Part shown: positions 20,624 through 31,420 of the stretch, in pieces
Layout of the letters: each line of letters starts with the position of its first letter
Position numbering within the stretch: the stretch's first letter is position 1
Assembly: GCF_040958095.1 (NCBI RefSeq)
Contig: NC_091198.1
Location: 34,252,689 to 34,316,688 of the forward strand
Reading direction: 5' to 3'
Source: Procambarus clarkii
Lineage: Eukaryota; Arthropoda; Malacostraca; Decapoda; Cambaridae
Length of the DNA: 64,000 nt
Notes under the pieces: model-generated
Databases searched by the model: none
The model's input: only the letters and a program-made list of their open reading frames with translations
What the model was told of the DNA's origin: nothing
Translations under genes and position numbers: made by a program

Positions 20624-22270
20624 AATTAACTACAAATTTGCGTGTCTAGCTGTAAAACGGAAGATCCATCAGCTGCGATATTCTCACATCAATTTCTGAA
20701 AATTGTGAACGGAAACGTGCCAGTTGATCTGACCTCAGGACAAATTTCATTGCCTCATAACTTCTGCAATTTAGTGACATCAAAAGAAGAATTGGTTGAA
20801 AAAGTATTTCCCAATATTCAAACCAATTATAAGAATCACGATTGGCTGAATGATCGAGCTGTTCTTGAGGCCAAGAACAAAGATGTCTACGAACTTAACA
20901 ATATTATTCAGTCTAACATTCAAAGCGAGGCTGTCACATATAAGTCCGTCGATACTGTTGAGGAAGCAGATAAAGTGGTTAATTATCCAACAGAATTGTT
21001 GTATTCACTCGATCTGCCTTGCAGTAAAAAAATTAATCAGCAACGTCGTAGAAGCAACAATCTTGACAGGACTTTTCAATGGTGAAGATGTCCTCATTCC
21101 TCGCATTACTATGAATCAAACAGATATGCCATTTCAATTTAATAGATTGTAATTTCTAATTCAATTGGCGCTTGCAATCACCATCAATAAAGCTCAGGAC
21201 CAATCTTTAGAATTGTGCACTTTATATCTAGACATGGATTGCTTCTCACATGGACAATTTTATGTTGCGTGTTCTCGAGTCGGCAATGTCGGAAAATCCG
21301 ACACCATTTAATAATATCATACAGACAGATAATATTGCTGTGTTGTATAAACAAGTTACCCATAGAAAATGTAACTTGTAGTGGAATTCCCATCTATAGA
21401 AAACGGGATATCATTACCACATACTATTATAAATTCACCACCTATTATGGTGGGAATTATTCTTAAATACATTAGTCTTTGGACTTTACCATCATAAAAA
21501 CATCTCATATAAATTAACTTAATTATCAGAATTAAAATAGAGTAAATGTGACCCTTCTATCACTTACTGTCATCTGGACAATGTAGACCAGTAGCGTCAG
21601 TTGTGAGGGAGTGGTCAGCCATTGTTATTGTACTTAGACCAGAGGCACGGGAGCAATTCGGCTCCTGTTAATTTTACTTGGACGAAGTGTTATGGAAACC
21701 AAAGGTGTACCATCATCAACACGCTGTCAACAAATACAAGTTAAGTGTTCTGCCGAAACCCATTTATCTATCATTTGTGGCCATTAATGTCATTAGATAG
21801 GGTGATCCGGTTAGATCACGAGATCGCCTCATACTAGAGGTCAAGACGAGGAAGCATGCTTTGTGTACCAGTTACTGGGTGATGGAAGCTACCTCAAAGA
21901 GGATAATTTGGTGTCTACATCCTAGTTATACCTGGTGGACTAAGGCCTGCTGTACAATAAGATAAGGAACCTCTTCAATGTATGTAGTCTAATACTGTAG
22001 TTTGATTGGCTGCATATATATAAATTTAATATAAACCCCCCTAATGTGTAGAGGATCGATTTGTGAGATTATGAGATTATTGCAGAAATACAGTCCACTT
22101 ATCATACAAATTGCTATCGAAGTATACAAATTAATGTAAATATAAATTCTATATAAATTCATATAAATTAAATAAATATAAATCTCACAGGTCGGTTCCC
22201 ACAGGCAAACCAGACAATCTCTATATCTCCACAGACAATGGAACAGCAAAAATATTGTATACCCACAAGC
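20624..22270 (+). pseudogene. Helitron Pif1-like helicase, C-terminal part, interrupted
   Basis: Remnant of the RepHel protein, whose helicase unwinds DNA in rolling-circle transposition. Recognisable blocks in order: KLTTNLRV at the left edge, SAAIFSHQFL, VDLTSGQISLPHNFCNLV, NDRAVLEAKNKDVYELNNII, NYPTELLYSLDLP, VEATILTGLFNGEDVLIPRI, LALAITINKAQDQSLEL (helicase motif near the usual TINKAQGQS), and FSHGQFYVACSRVG. After the LTR insertion GKPDNLYISTDNGTAK follows. A segment between SLDLP and VEATIL is deleted, and several frame changes occur. Inactive. Confidence 0.85.
21287..22203. mobile_element. Solo LTR (917 bp) inside the Helitron helicase
   Basis: Begins TG (TGTCGGAAAATCC) and ends CA (TTCCCACA). 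It is flanked by a perfect 5-bp direct repeat GGCAA (21282-21286 and 22204-22208), and the interrupted helicase reading continues on the far side. No internal coding region is present, so this is a solo LTR left by recombination. The 5-bp duplication fits Gypsy, BEL or retrovirus-type integrases; the family cannot be named from the LTR alone. Confidence 0.82.
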
Positions 22271-23597
22271 TTTGTGAAATTAAGCATATTAGAAATGTGC
22301 GCTTTCTCTTTTCTTTCTTTTGCATTTAAACAGACTGAGCCACAGCAACTAGTGGTGGGTACAGCTAGTGATGATTAAAATAAGTAACTGCAATTATTTT
22401 GCATTGATAGTATCATAGATGATCCTGAGTGTAATAATTATGATGTTCATAACACACTGCGGAGGTTTGTGAATCTAAGCATCATGCAACATGACATCAT
22501 GATCCTTTAGAAAATAATCTTGTGGAAAATTTAAATAAAGATTTAAAAATTTTAACCCTTAAACTGCGCAACGCGCCTGCAGGCTCACGTCTGGTTTGCG
22601 CAACGCGCCTCCGGGTATTTGTATTTTTCACGTTCCATTCAAAACTCCCGCGGCTACATGGGGTTCACATCAGCTTCCTCAGGGCTCTTGTAAACAGACG
22701 CCATCTTTAAAAAAAATCGTGGTCCACATTCCCAGGTGTGGGAGCCTCAGTAGTGTGTGAGCAACCAAGGCTGGCGCTCGCAGCATGAGCGCACAGCACT
22801 GCTGTTCAGCATGTGACCACAGCATCGCCTAATAATGTCAAAATATATATATAACTTGTATTATTTAGCTATGATAGTGTTATATTAGAGCCTGAGTGTG
22901 ATAATGACTGGGTACAATGTTCAAATATCAGTGACTCAATGCTGTTCACGATGTTCACAGCTCTAGTCACAGCACCACAGCATTATTTCGTTCATCTAGG
23001 AATCTTCAAATGATTTCTTAGGTTCCTTTTCAAAATAAACGTGTGGTCAATTATTCATTTACAGGAATTAGTGACCAGGAATGTGATAATAGCAGGATTG
23101 TGGTTATAATTAGCATTGTGCGTAGTACTGTGGAAGGAGGAATTTTGATGAGGGAGGGAGGGCGAGAATTGAGGTAGCCTCATTGTGTGTGTGGCTGCCA
23201 CTCTTGTTTTGCTCTCCATACTAGCTTAGTGGTTCGCTATGGGCAACACATATGTACATGGGAATATATAGTGTGTGTATATAGTGTAAGAACAGCAACA
23301 GGAGAATGTTGAGAGGAGCTATTTTGGCGAGGGAGGTGACGTAATCGTAGCGTCGTCTGCTGTGTGATTTTTCATGCAGTGTATGGTGGCCACTGTACTG
23401 TTTGGACACAATACCGGCTTACTTGCATAGTTCTGGTAAATAAAACATGTAGATAGGTATATAGAACATGTGTAATAAGAACTATAACAATATGGTGGGA
23501 GGAGCAATGTTGGCGAGTAAGATGTTGGAGTGAGGGAGACTGGCTGGTTGTGGCTGCTCTCACTCGAGGTGTTCTGAATGTGTTCATGACCAAATGC

Positions 23598-23690
23598 TCC
23601 TATTGGCCCATACGAGGCAGCTGCTATTGGCCCTTACGAGGCAGCTGCTATTGGCCCATACGAGGCAGCTGCTATTGGCCCATACATAAG
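23598..23690 (+). repeat. 24-bp minisatellite, left array (about 4 units)
   Basis: Direct repeats with core GGCAGCTGCTATTGGCCC plus ATACGA spacing. Separated from the main array by a LINE 3' end that contains one diverged version of the same unit. Confidence 0.9.
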
Positions 23691-23937
23691 AACATAAGAA
23701 CATAAGAACAAAGGTAACTGCAGAAGGCCTATTGGCCCATACGAGGCAGCTCCTATTCTATAACCACCCAATCCCACTCATATACTTGTCCAACCCGTGC
23801 TTGAAACAATCGAGGGACCCCACCTCCACAATGTTACGCGGCAATTGGTTCCACAAATCAACAACCCTGTTACTGAACCAGTATTTACCCAAGTCTTTCC
23901 TAAATCTAAACTTATCCAATTTATATCCAAACGGGGC
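23691..23937 (-). pseudogene. LINE-D 3' end (C-terminus of RT protein and 3' tail)
   Basis: On the minus strand the frame reads FRFRKDLGKYWFSNRVVDLW then NQLPRNIVEVGSLDCFKHG and LDKYMSGIGWL, followed by stop. This is the conserved C-terminal end of a CR1/Jockey-type LINE protein. Downstream, an octamer-like tail of TTCTTATG repeats (23691-23712) marks the 3' terminus. The 3' UTR carries CCTATTGGCCCATACGAGGC, a close match to the minisatellite unit. No other part of this element is present. Confidence 0.78.
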
Positions 23938-24282
23938 AGCTGCTATTGGCCCATACGGGGCAGCTGCTATTGGCCCATACGGGGCAGCTGCTATTGGCCC
24001 ATACGGGGCAGCTGCTATTGGCCCATACGGGGCAGCTGCTATTGGCCCATACGAGGCAGCTGCTATTGGCCCATACGAGGCAGCTGCTATTGGCCCATAC
24101 GAGGCAGCTGCTATTGGCCCATACGGGGCAGCTGCTATTGGCCCATACGAGGCAGCTGCTATTGGCCCATACGAGGCAGCTGCTATTGGCCCATACGGGG
24201 TAGCTGCTATTGGCCCATAGGAGGCAGCTGCTATTGGCCCATACAAGGCAGCTGCTATTGGCCCATACGAAGCAGCTGCTAT
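23938..24282 (+). repeat. 24-bp minisatellite, main array (about 14 units)
   Basis: About 14 contiguous units of 24 bp (core GGCAGCTGCTATTGGCCC) varying mainly at GGGG/GAGG and a few single sites. The unit length is a multiple of three, so several frames stay open on both strands. On the minus strand the frame (YGPIAAAP repeated) runs straight into the LINE-D C-terminus. There are no spacers, so this is not a CRISPR array. Confidence 0.93.
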
Positions 24283-25029
24283 GCGGTGTTCTGAATGTGT
24301 TGATGGTGAATGTATATAGTGTGTGACAGTGTATAGTGTGTAAATAGATTGTATATATACACATATTAGCATGATACATAGTAAATATGTACTGCATATG
24401 TGTACACAAGTTTCATGCACGTAACACAGTGTCTACGGACAGTACGGATGTTGTACTGCGATATTATAGTGTGCGTGTTCATTACCCGCCAAACACACAC
24501 CGAAACTACGACGTTGGTACAACGTTCGAACAAGTTTTAACACCTCCTAACCAGTTATAACAACCAATATAGCAAGTTGTAACAACGTTCTAATACGTCA
24601 TAAACACGTTAAGCCAAGATGTAACAACTTTATTACAAGTTGTAACAAGCGGAAAATAGAGACAGTTTCGGTTTGTGTTTCCAGGGTATACATTGGATTG
24701 GCACATAAAAACAATGAAAATGTATTTGGAAAGGTGCGCCAAAAATGAACGAAAATATATTCGCAGCAACTCGCTCGCCCTGCCCCGGGCGCCCCACCGC
24801 CCCCGAGAGCTTATGGCACAGGCGCACGGGGAATGATGACGTCACGCCCCAACTTCCGGACCCCATAGCAGCCAAAGTAAGTACTATTTCGACTTTTTTT
24901 TTTTACATACCCATACTGAGGGAAGGGTTTTTGACACTTTAAAAAGAAAAAAGAATTTTTTCCAGAAGAATTTATTTCCTGCGCACTGCGGGGGTGTCAC
25001 ATTTGGAGGCAACGCAGTTAAGGGGTTAA

Positions 25030-25242
25030 GGAGTACTAATAATTTAGATGTTTTATTGAGTGGATTCTAGCAGTAAATGAGCTTTGCACTCTCTCCAGGT
25101 CAGCAATTTCTGCAGCTTTGAATGAGGCTGTTAGTGTGCAACAACATTCCTGTCTAGAAAACACCAGTGTCTTCAAAAGCATCATCACTATTGTGGCATC
25201 TCTTCTTTGAAAGACAAAAGGTGAAACCTTTGAAATTTTCAT
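25030..25242 (-). pseudogene. LINE-C fragment (RT C-terminal region)
   Basis: The minus-strand frame gives DATIVMMLLKTLVFSRQECC and ADLERVQSSFTARIHSIKHL, matching MMILFKTLVLSRMEYCCTM and FTARIHSVKHLNYWDRLKNL of LINE-C copy 2 (60120-59990). The rest of the element is absent; piggyBac-C sits at the TTAA on its left. Confidence 0.8.
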
Positions 25243-25523
25243 GTTGTGTTGTCCTTCCTTATTGTGGAGCCATCTTTGTTGTTGATACTGCTTATGTATT
25301 GAAATAACTTTACCTATTAAAATTTTTTACTTACTTTTGCATATTTGTTGAATCTCAGATATTATTCAAATTACCAATACAGTGCCTTCATGTTCCCTGG
25401 GACACAGTTCATGGTCCTCAACATGTTTCACAACACAGTACTTACATAAATTAATACAGTAACTAGAAGAATGCAACAAACCTTTAAAAAAGTGAACCTC
25501 TTGAATATTTGGAACCAGAAACC
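25243..25523 (-). other. ECHS1: ECHS1 3' UTR region (extent unknown)
   Basis: Immediately downstream of the ECHS1 stop codon on the minus strand, AT-rich and free of recognised repeats. No unambiguous AATAAA signal was found before the LINE-C fragment, so the transcript end is not placed. Confidence 0.4.
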
Positions 25524-25589
25524 TTAGCTGTCAGTGAAGTTTGGTTTTCTCTTCTCAACAAATGCAGTCATACCTTCACTACGGTCATT
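25524..25589 (-). CDS. ECHS1: ECHS1 terminal coding exon (mitochondrial enoyl-CoA hydratase)
   Basis: Last coding exon of short-chain enoyl-CoA hydratase, a crotonase-fold hexamer of the mitochondrial matrix. It adds water to trans-2-enoyl-CoA in beta-oxidation and valine breakdown. The 66-nt exon follows a good acceptor (TTTTTCTTCCAG) and reads EGMTAFVEKRKPNFTDS then TAA; vertebrate ECHS1 ends EGMTAFVEKRKANFKDQ, so length and sequence agree. It joins in phase 0 to the exon at 35757-35824. The catalytic Glu residues are encoded by upstream exons outside the window. No disabling change is seen, so the gene is probably functional. Confidence 0.93.
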   Translation of the reverse strand, partial: NDRSEGMTAFVEKRKPNFTDS

Positions 25590-25699
25590 CTGGAAGAAAA
25601 ATAAAAGTAACTAATTCAAGAAATTACAATTATTTTGCAATGACATTTAAATTAGTTTATGACAGCTTACCACAATGAAGATATCAATCCTTAAACCGC

Positions 25700-28600
25700 T
25701 CAATACATATATAGACGATGGGAAGTAACTTTACAGAAACGTCGTCGCGCCGCTGTGCAGCTCCTCCCCTCCCCAGGTGAGGGGGGGTCGGGGGGGAAGC
25801 TCCAGTCCCCCGCATCGGCTATCCACCTCTCAGGTCTAAGATTGATGCTAGAGGCAGAGGTTGTGTGCTCTGGCTCCAGTGATTTTTCAGCACTGTTTAG
25901 AGTGTGGTGGCTGTCTTCTAGGGGGTACGAGAGCCAGGAATTATTCTACAGTACTCGGGCTGCATGCTCCTAGGGTTGCCTTCCCTAGGTGCCCTGTTAG
26001 TACTGCCCTTGGGACTACCTTCCACAGGTTGCTTGGGTCCTGCCTCTGCTGGGCTGTTTAACTGCATGGTTTTTCGGCCTCCCTTTTGGTGCTTGGATGA
26101 TTTGTCTCCCTTGTTTACCTTAGGGTGAGAGGCAGCTTGCACTCGTACAAGGTGCAGGGTGCTGCACAGCTTGTTTTCACCATTCATAGCGGCCGGCTCT
26201 GTTCCCTTGGGTGCGTTGTCCTCTTGCATTTTTTTTCTTTTTGTTTGTGCCTTGTGGGGGAGGTCTGCCTTGCTTGCCCCTTGGTATCTGACCTAATACG
26301 GTTTTCTTCTGGTGGTGCCCCCTGCTAGATCCCTGTGAGTGTACATGTCCCTGAGGTTCAGCTTTAGAATGTTGCTTGGTAGTTTTGGGTGCCGGTTAGC
26401 AGTACCCTGCCTGGGATTCCCTGAGCTTGAGTTCCATCTTAGGACCCTGGGAAACCCCACGGGGGCGCGTGGGTCTGATGGATGTGACCCCGGAGTTCCA
26501 CCCTCGCTTCGTGCAAGTTCGAGGGTTGCTCGGTCCCCTTGTCTCAGGGTGACTCTGTTTTTGCCTGTCATGCTGCCTGTTAGGTCGGTGACACTTTCGA
26601 CCCCGAGTCCTGCTGCTTGCTGGTGATTCAGTTTACCCAGTCTAATGATCATCTTCTACAGGTACAAGTGAGGCAGGCATTGCATGTGCACTTTGGGTTG
26701 TTGCAAAGCGCTCGGTTGGTTGCTCACCCGGATGCCCCGAGGCTGCCCCGTTTTGCTTATAGGGACCGGGACTTGGGGGTGGGGGTCATTTCGACCTTGG
26801 TTCAGCCTGCACCTTCCCTCGTCCTTTCCCCGTTGTGGTTCATCCCGGTCCCCCCACCCCCTCGCCCCTGCTTCTGGCCCCAAAGCGTCTGAGGGTTTTG
26901 GAGTTGGGGCAGGGTTTAGACGGTCTTGAGACTCGGGCAGTCATGGGGAATGTCCCTTCTGGTGTGGCGAAAGAGGCATTCGAGTCCCGATCTCCCTGCC
27001 GCAGCCTCCGAGTCTGACCAGTGGACTCCCTTCCGTCCGGCTTACGAGGCTGTGCCGGCCTTTTCTTTAGAGGCCGGTGCTCTGGTGGATGACTCGGCCC
27101 CATGCCCTGTTGAGGAGGATCCTGGGGTGGGGGAGGGGCTGACTTGGAGGCCTTGGGCCCCGCTGGACCCCGCCTGGATTTTTCTGCCCTCTGAGCTAGG
27201 TTTATTGTTACAAGGAGTGGGGTTCTCTTTTCACCCCTCTGTGTACGAGTTGGATTTGGTGTCTGCCCCTCCCCGGGATCGGTTCCGTTTCCCCCCAGGT
27301 GTGTTGGTTCTTTCTTCCCGGAGGTTTTCGGCTTACCACATCCTACTGTCTGCAGATCGGGCAGGCAGCCCTAGCGGCTTACCTCCTACGTGATCCGGAT
27401 TATGCCTCGCTTATGGATCCGTCTTCTTTCAAGTTTGGGACGTCGTTCCCTTTCTGGGTCCGTTACGAGATTCTGGAGTTGTCCTGGCTGGCAGACTGTC
27501 CTGTTTGCTTTGGAGGCTTGGCATTCCTTCTGTCGTTCCCACACGTTTGAGTGGCGCGAGGCTTCGACGGTGGTTCAGGTTTTCCTGGGGGACGACCTTG
27601 AGCATCTCAATGAGTGCTTGTTTGCCCCTGCCCTTCTCTGGGATGCTGACATCATGCAGCTCCATGTGCAGGTTCCCTCCCTTTCGGCTGCGCACCTTAC
27701 TGAGGACTTGCGCGCCTGTGGCCTCTTGGCTTCGGCCTTGCATTTCTTTTCTCTCCTGGAGCTGTCTTCGTACTGGCTTGCGGAGGATGTGGGGGCGCTT
27801 GTGGCCGTTCCTGGGTTCGGTGCCTTGGGCTCGGCAGCTCACTCGTTGGCTGCCTTGTTGAAGCTCTTTGCGCCGATCTTGCGGGATGCAGTTTCACTGT
27901 TTTATGCTTCCCGGCTTGCGTGTCATGTCGGCAGGTGGTGCTTGCCTCCTCTTTGGAATTGGCCTGGGCCCTGGCTCTTAGGATGTCTTTGCCGTTTTGT
28001 CCACTGCTTTTTGAGGATTCTGCCGTGGAGCAGTATAAACAGGCTGCTTTGGCTACTTGTCACCCTATGTCTGACATGTTGGTTGTTCCGGGGTCCTTGG
28101 GGGACGTTCCCGGAGGGGTTGTGCCAGGGCTCGGGGTTCCTCTCATCACGGAAGGCCACGAGTGCCAGTTTCGGGTCCGGCGCCATCTTCGGACTCGCCT
28201 TCGTCTGGTCGGTGCGGTGGTCGCTCTGTGCGAGGTTCTGGGTCTCGTAAGGGGCACCGGCCTTTTAGCGGTTTACTACATTGACGGAGCGATGGGGGAG
28301 AGGCTTGTGCTGCTCACTCACTCCTGGTCCCACGATTTGTGGGCATTTCATGTCGTTTCTTTCAGCCTGAGGTGGCACTGGGTGGCCCCTCCTCCTTTAA
28401 GGGGGTTCGGGGCCAGCGAGGCAGGCCTCTTCTCCTGTGCTCTGTTGGGTCATCTGAGTGGGTTCGCTTGGGCGTGGTCGAAACAACAACGTCCTTCAGA
28501 TGGGTTTCCAGTCTGTTCCCAGTACTGAAACAGGGATGTGTGGACCTGCAGTTCATTCTGGATTTGTCCCGCCTGAACCCCTGGTTTCATTGCCCCTCCT

Positions 28601-31420
28601 TTTCGGATGACTACGCTGTCCCAGGTTCGGCTTTGCCGGGCTCTTGGATGGTGTCCCTGGACCTCTGGGACGCTTATTGGCCCATCCCGATTCATCCGGG
28701 GTTCAGGGACTGGCTAGGTTTTGTTGTGGGGCGTCAGAGTTACCGCTTTCGTTGTCTCCCGTTTGGGTTGAACCTGGGACCTCGCATGTTCATACGCCTT
28801 ACCCAGGGTCGTTGTGGCCCGTCTGCATCTCTTAGGTGTTCAGGTGTTGGCCTACCTCGACAACTGGCTGGTTTGGGCTCCCAGCCAGTCCTCTTGTCTG
28901 CTAGCCAGGGACTTGGTTCTTTCCCAGCTCGCCGGGTTCGGGTCCCTGGTGAACTGGAGGAAGTCCCATCTGGTTCCCTCCCAGGCTCGAACCTGGCTGA
29001 GTCTTGTGTGGGACTCTCGGACCGCTTCCTCCTGAGTTTCTCCTACAGCTTCGGTCCCGCATGATACTGTTTCTGGGGGGGCTCCCGGGTCACCCGGTGG
29101 TTGCTCAAGGATCTGTGTGGGAGCCTGAACTTCGTGACGATGGTCTACCCACCGGGTTGGGTTTGGCTTCGTTGGCTGTTCTGGTTCCTTCAGGGACATC
29201 CCTTCCGCCTCTCTCGCGATAGCCGAGTTCGGCCCCTGGGGGCCTTGCGTCGGCTGCTGCATCGCCGGCTTCCTCTTCAGGTTTTTCGGGGTTCAATGCT
29301 TTAGCGCCTGCCTGAGCCCTCGCTCGATGTGTTCACGGACGCGTCGTCTCTTGGCTGGGGTTTTGTGACCAATGCTCACCAGGCCGGCCAGGGATGGTGG
29401 TGTCCGTCCTTCTGTCGAGCCCACAGCATACGGTGCGGGAGTTCGCGGCGGTGTAGTTTGCTCTTCGGAGGCTTCAGGTCGCCCATGGATCGACAATCTG
29501 GGTCCATTAGGACTACTCCCCAGTGGTTCATTGCCTGAACCAGGGGGATTCGATGGGGTCCTTGGCTTTTTGGCGCTAGTCGCTTCGGGTGACTTGTCTG
29601 CCGAGTTCTCGGGGTTTGGCTCTCCTGGCTGTTCATGTGCGGGGAGTGTCAAACGTCTTGGCTGACGGCCTGTCTCGTTTCGTTCCCCTGTCTACGGAAT
29701 GGACGGTCAACACCGACTCCTTCCGTTGGCTTTGCCAGACGTTCAGGGCGCCCCGAGGTGAACCTCTTCGCGTCGGCATGGTCGTGGCGCCTTCCTTCTG
29801 TATGTGGCTCCCTTCCCCAATTGCGAGGCCGTCAAGGTCGATGTCTTTCGGCAGGACTGGTTGAGGTTGTCGTTCCTGTACCTCTTTCTCCCGGTTCAGC
29901 TGTTGCTCCAGGTCCTGACTCACTTGGAGACTTACCAGGGGAGAGTAGTCCTCTTGGCCCTGTGGTGGCCGACCCAGCCGTGGTTTCGGGCGCTGCTTGT
30001 CCTAACCCGGAGGTTTTTCCATGGCTCCAGTCTTTTCCAGTAGATCGGACCAGAGCGTCACATGGCTGGTTCGATCTTCTCCTCGAGTCTTCACATATGG
30101 TATTTTATATTCAGGTTTATCATCATCTGTATGGTGATCAGGTGGCTTCCTTATTAGTGTCCCACCTGCGGGCTTCTTCTCGGCGGCAGTATGAAGTTCC
30201 CTGGCGGTCCTTCCGGTTCTTTTTGCGTCTTCGTTGTTGTGCTTTACTGTCTGTTAGGGTGGTGGTGTCCTTTCTCTCTTGGTTGTTCCATGGCGGTCAT
30301 CTAATGCCTAACACTGTCGCCTCGAATCATGCGGCGCTGGCAAAGCTGCTTCAGCTTGCTTTTGATATTGATGTTATGTCTGCACCATTACACTAGCTGT
30401 CTCGTGCATTGTTTTCACCTCCGGCCTGCTCATGCACCGCCTGAGCCGTCCTGGTCATCGGACAGAATGCTCTCTTTTTCTTTCTTCTCTGAGGTTTGTT
30501 GTCGCCCCTTTGTTTCGGGATTGTTTCTCGAAGACTCTTTTTCTGTTCGCATTGGCCTCTGGGGGTCAGGTTGGTGAGCTTCATGCTCTCCTCCAGCACA
30601 AGGGGTTTCTGCTCCTTTGGTCGTGGCTATCGATTTGTTCGTCTGCAGCCGTCTCCTCCTTTTCTGGCTAAGAATGAGACTGCTGCTTTCCGGAGTTTTG
30701 TTGATGCTTGGTTCGTCAGGCCGGGGGTGCATCATGTTCTGTGTCCAGTTGCGGCCCTCTGCCGTTATTTGCACGCCATGGCTTCTGTGTCCGGGGACGT
30801 GTTTTGGGTTGATCCCGTTTCCCTTCTTCCCTGTTCACGGGTGTGGGTCTCCCAGTCGTCTGCAGGGTTGTTAAGGCTAGCCAACCTGCGGTCTATTACC
30901 GTGCCCATGACGTTCGCAAGTTTGCTGCTCTTGCTGCCGTCTTTGGCAACATGTCCTGGGCTGACATTCGGGTGCAGGGATTTTGGCGGTTGAACAGGGT
31001 CCTGGCTGTTCGATATCTCGTGAACATTCCTGGGCCTAGTCGGGCCTGTGTCGCTTTGGGTTGACGGTTGCAGCCAGTTGTCTCGACTTTGAGTTGAGGA
31101 GTGAGCAGGGACTGCCGCCCGAGTAAGTCCCTCTACTTTTCCTCTGTGGGTAGTTAGCTCCGGGAGGCCAACGGGGCTCCCCCCAGAAAACCAGCGTTGA
31201 ATATAATGAAACACCATTTTCTGGGCGAGACCCTGAGGCTCGCCCGCATTCCGTTCCTCCCTCTGGTCGGCGTTTTTTTCGCGTGTTTTGACATCCACCT
31301 TCAGAACTGAAGGGTGGATAGCCGACGCGAGGGTCTGGGTGTCTGTTTAAGGGGTCAAGGGTCTGTTGTTGTTGTTGTAGCCGACCCGGGGGTCTGTTGA
31401 AGTAAAGCTGGCTGCGCCTC
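25700..31420 (+). mobile_element. DIRS-like retrotransposon fossil, largest copy
   Basis: Plus-strand DIRS-order element of about 5.7 kb. Parts in order: 5' non-coding and gag-like region (25740-27900), reverse transcriptase (about 28340-29060), RNase H (about 29290-29700, with a VNVLADSLSR-type match in a sister copy), tyrosine recombinase (about 30000-31065) and the 3' terminal repeat (31180-31420) with the inverted TTGAATRTAATGAAA motif. The coding region is broken in several places and the left terminal repeat is not complete. It lies in the ECHS1 last intron, antisense to the gene. Confidence 0.87.

Larger units (their letters stand above)
20624..22368 (+). mobile_element. Helitron, 3' part with intact-looking 3' terminus
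   Basis: C-terminal helicase coding sequence (20624-21286, resuming 22204-22270) followed by a short non-coding end. The element closes with a small hairpin (CCAC...GTGG, 22340-22355) about 10 bp before CTAG (22365-22368), which is followed by T. This is the CTRR terminus and A|T target preference of Helitrons. The 5' part (Rep domain and helicase N-terminus) is missing, displaced at the TTAA of the piggyBac-like fragment to its left. A solo LTR (21287-22203) interrupts it. Confidence 0.82.
22556..25025. mobile_element. piggyBac-C, TTAA-flanked, non-coding
   Basis: Bounded by TTAA at 22552-22555 and 25026-25029, with inverted ends CCCTTAAACTGCGCAACG (left) and CCCCTTAACTGCGTTGCC (right, complement). 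The last 250 bp share block order with piggyBac-B (GATGACGTCAC, CAGCCAAAGTAAGT, GAGGGAAGGG, AAGAATTTTTT). No transposase is recognisable. Its interior holds the minisatellite and LINE 3' end at 23598-24282 and, at 24500-24650, many dispersed GTTGTAACAA and AACGTT motifs. It interrupts a LINE-C fragment on its right. Confidence 0.82.

Noticed and set aside
23938-24282. CRISPR-like direct repeat array
   Set aside because: Units are contiguous without spacers and the DNA is eukaryotic; it is a minisatellite.
23758-24420. 220-codon minus-strand ORF (YGPIAAAP repeats plus LINE C-terminus) and plus-strand partners of 160+ codons as a repeat-protein gene
   Set aside because: The 24-bp unit keeps many frames open on both strands at once, and the non-repeat end is a LINE C-terminus. 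No splice or expression signal supports a gene.
27390-30993. Long GC-rich ORFs (up to 286 codons) as host genes
   Set aside because: They lie in the gag-like, RT, RNase H and recombinase regions of a DIRS fossil and recur in the other DIRS copies.
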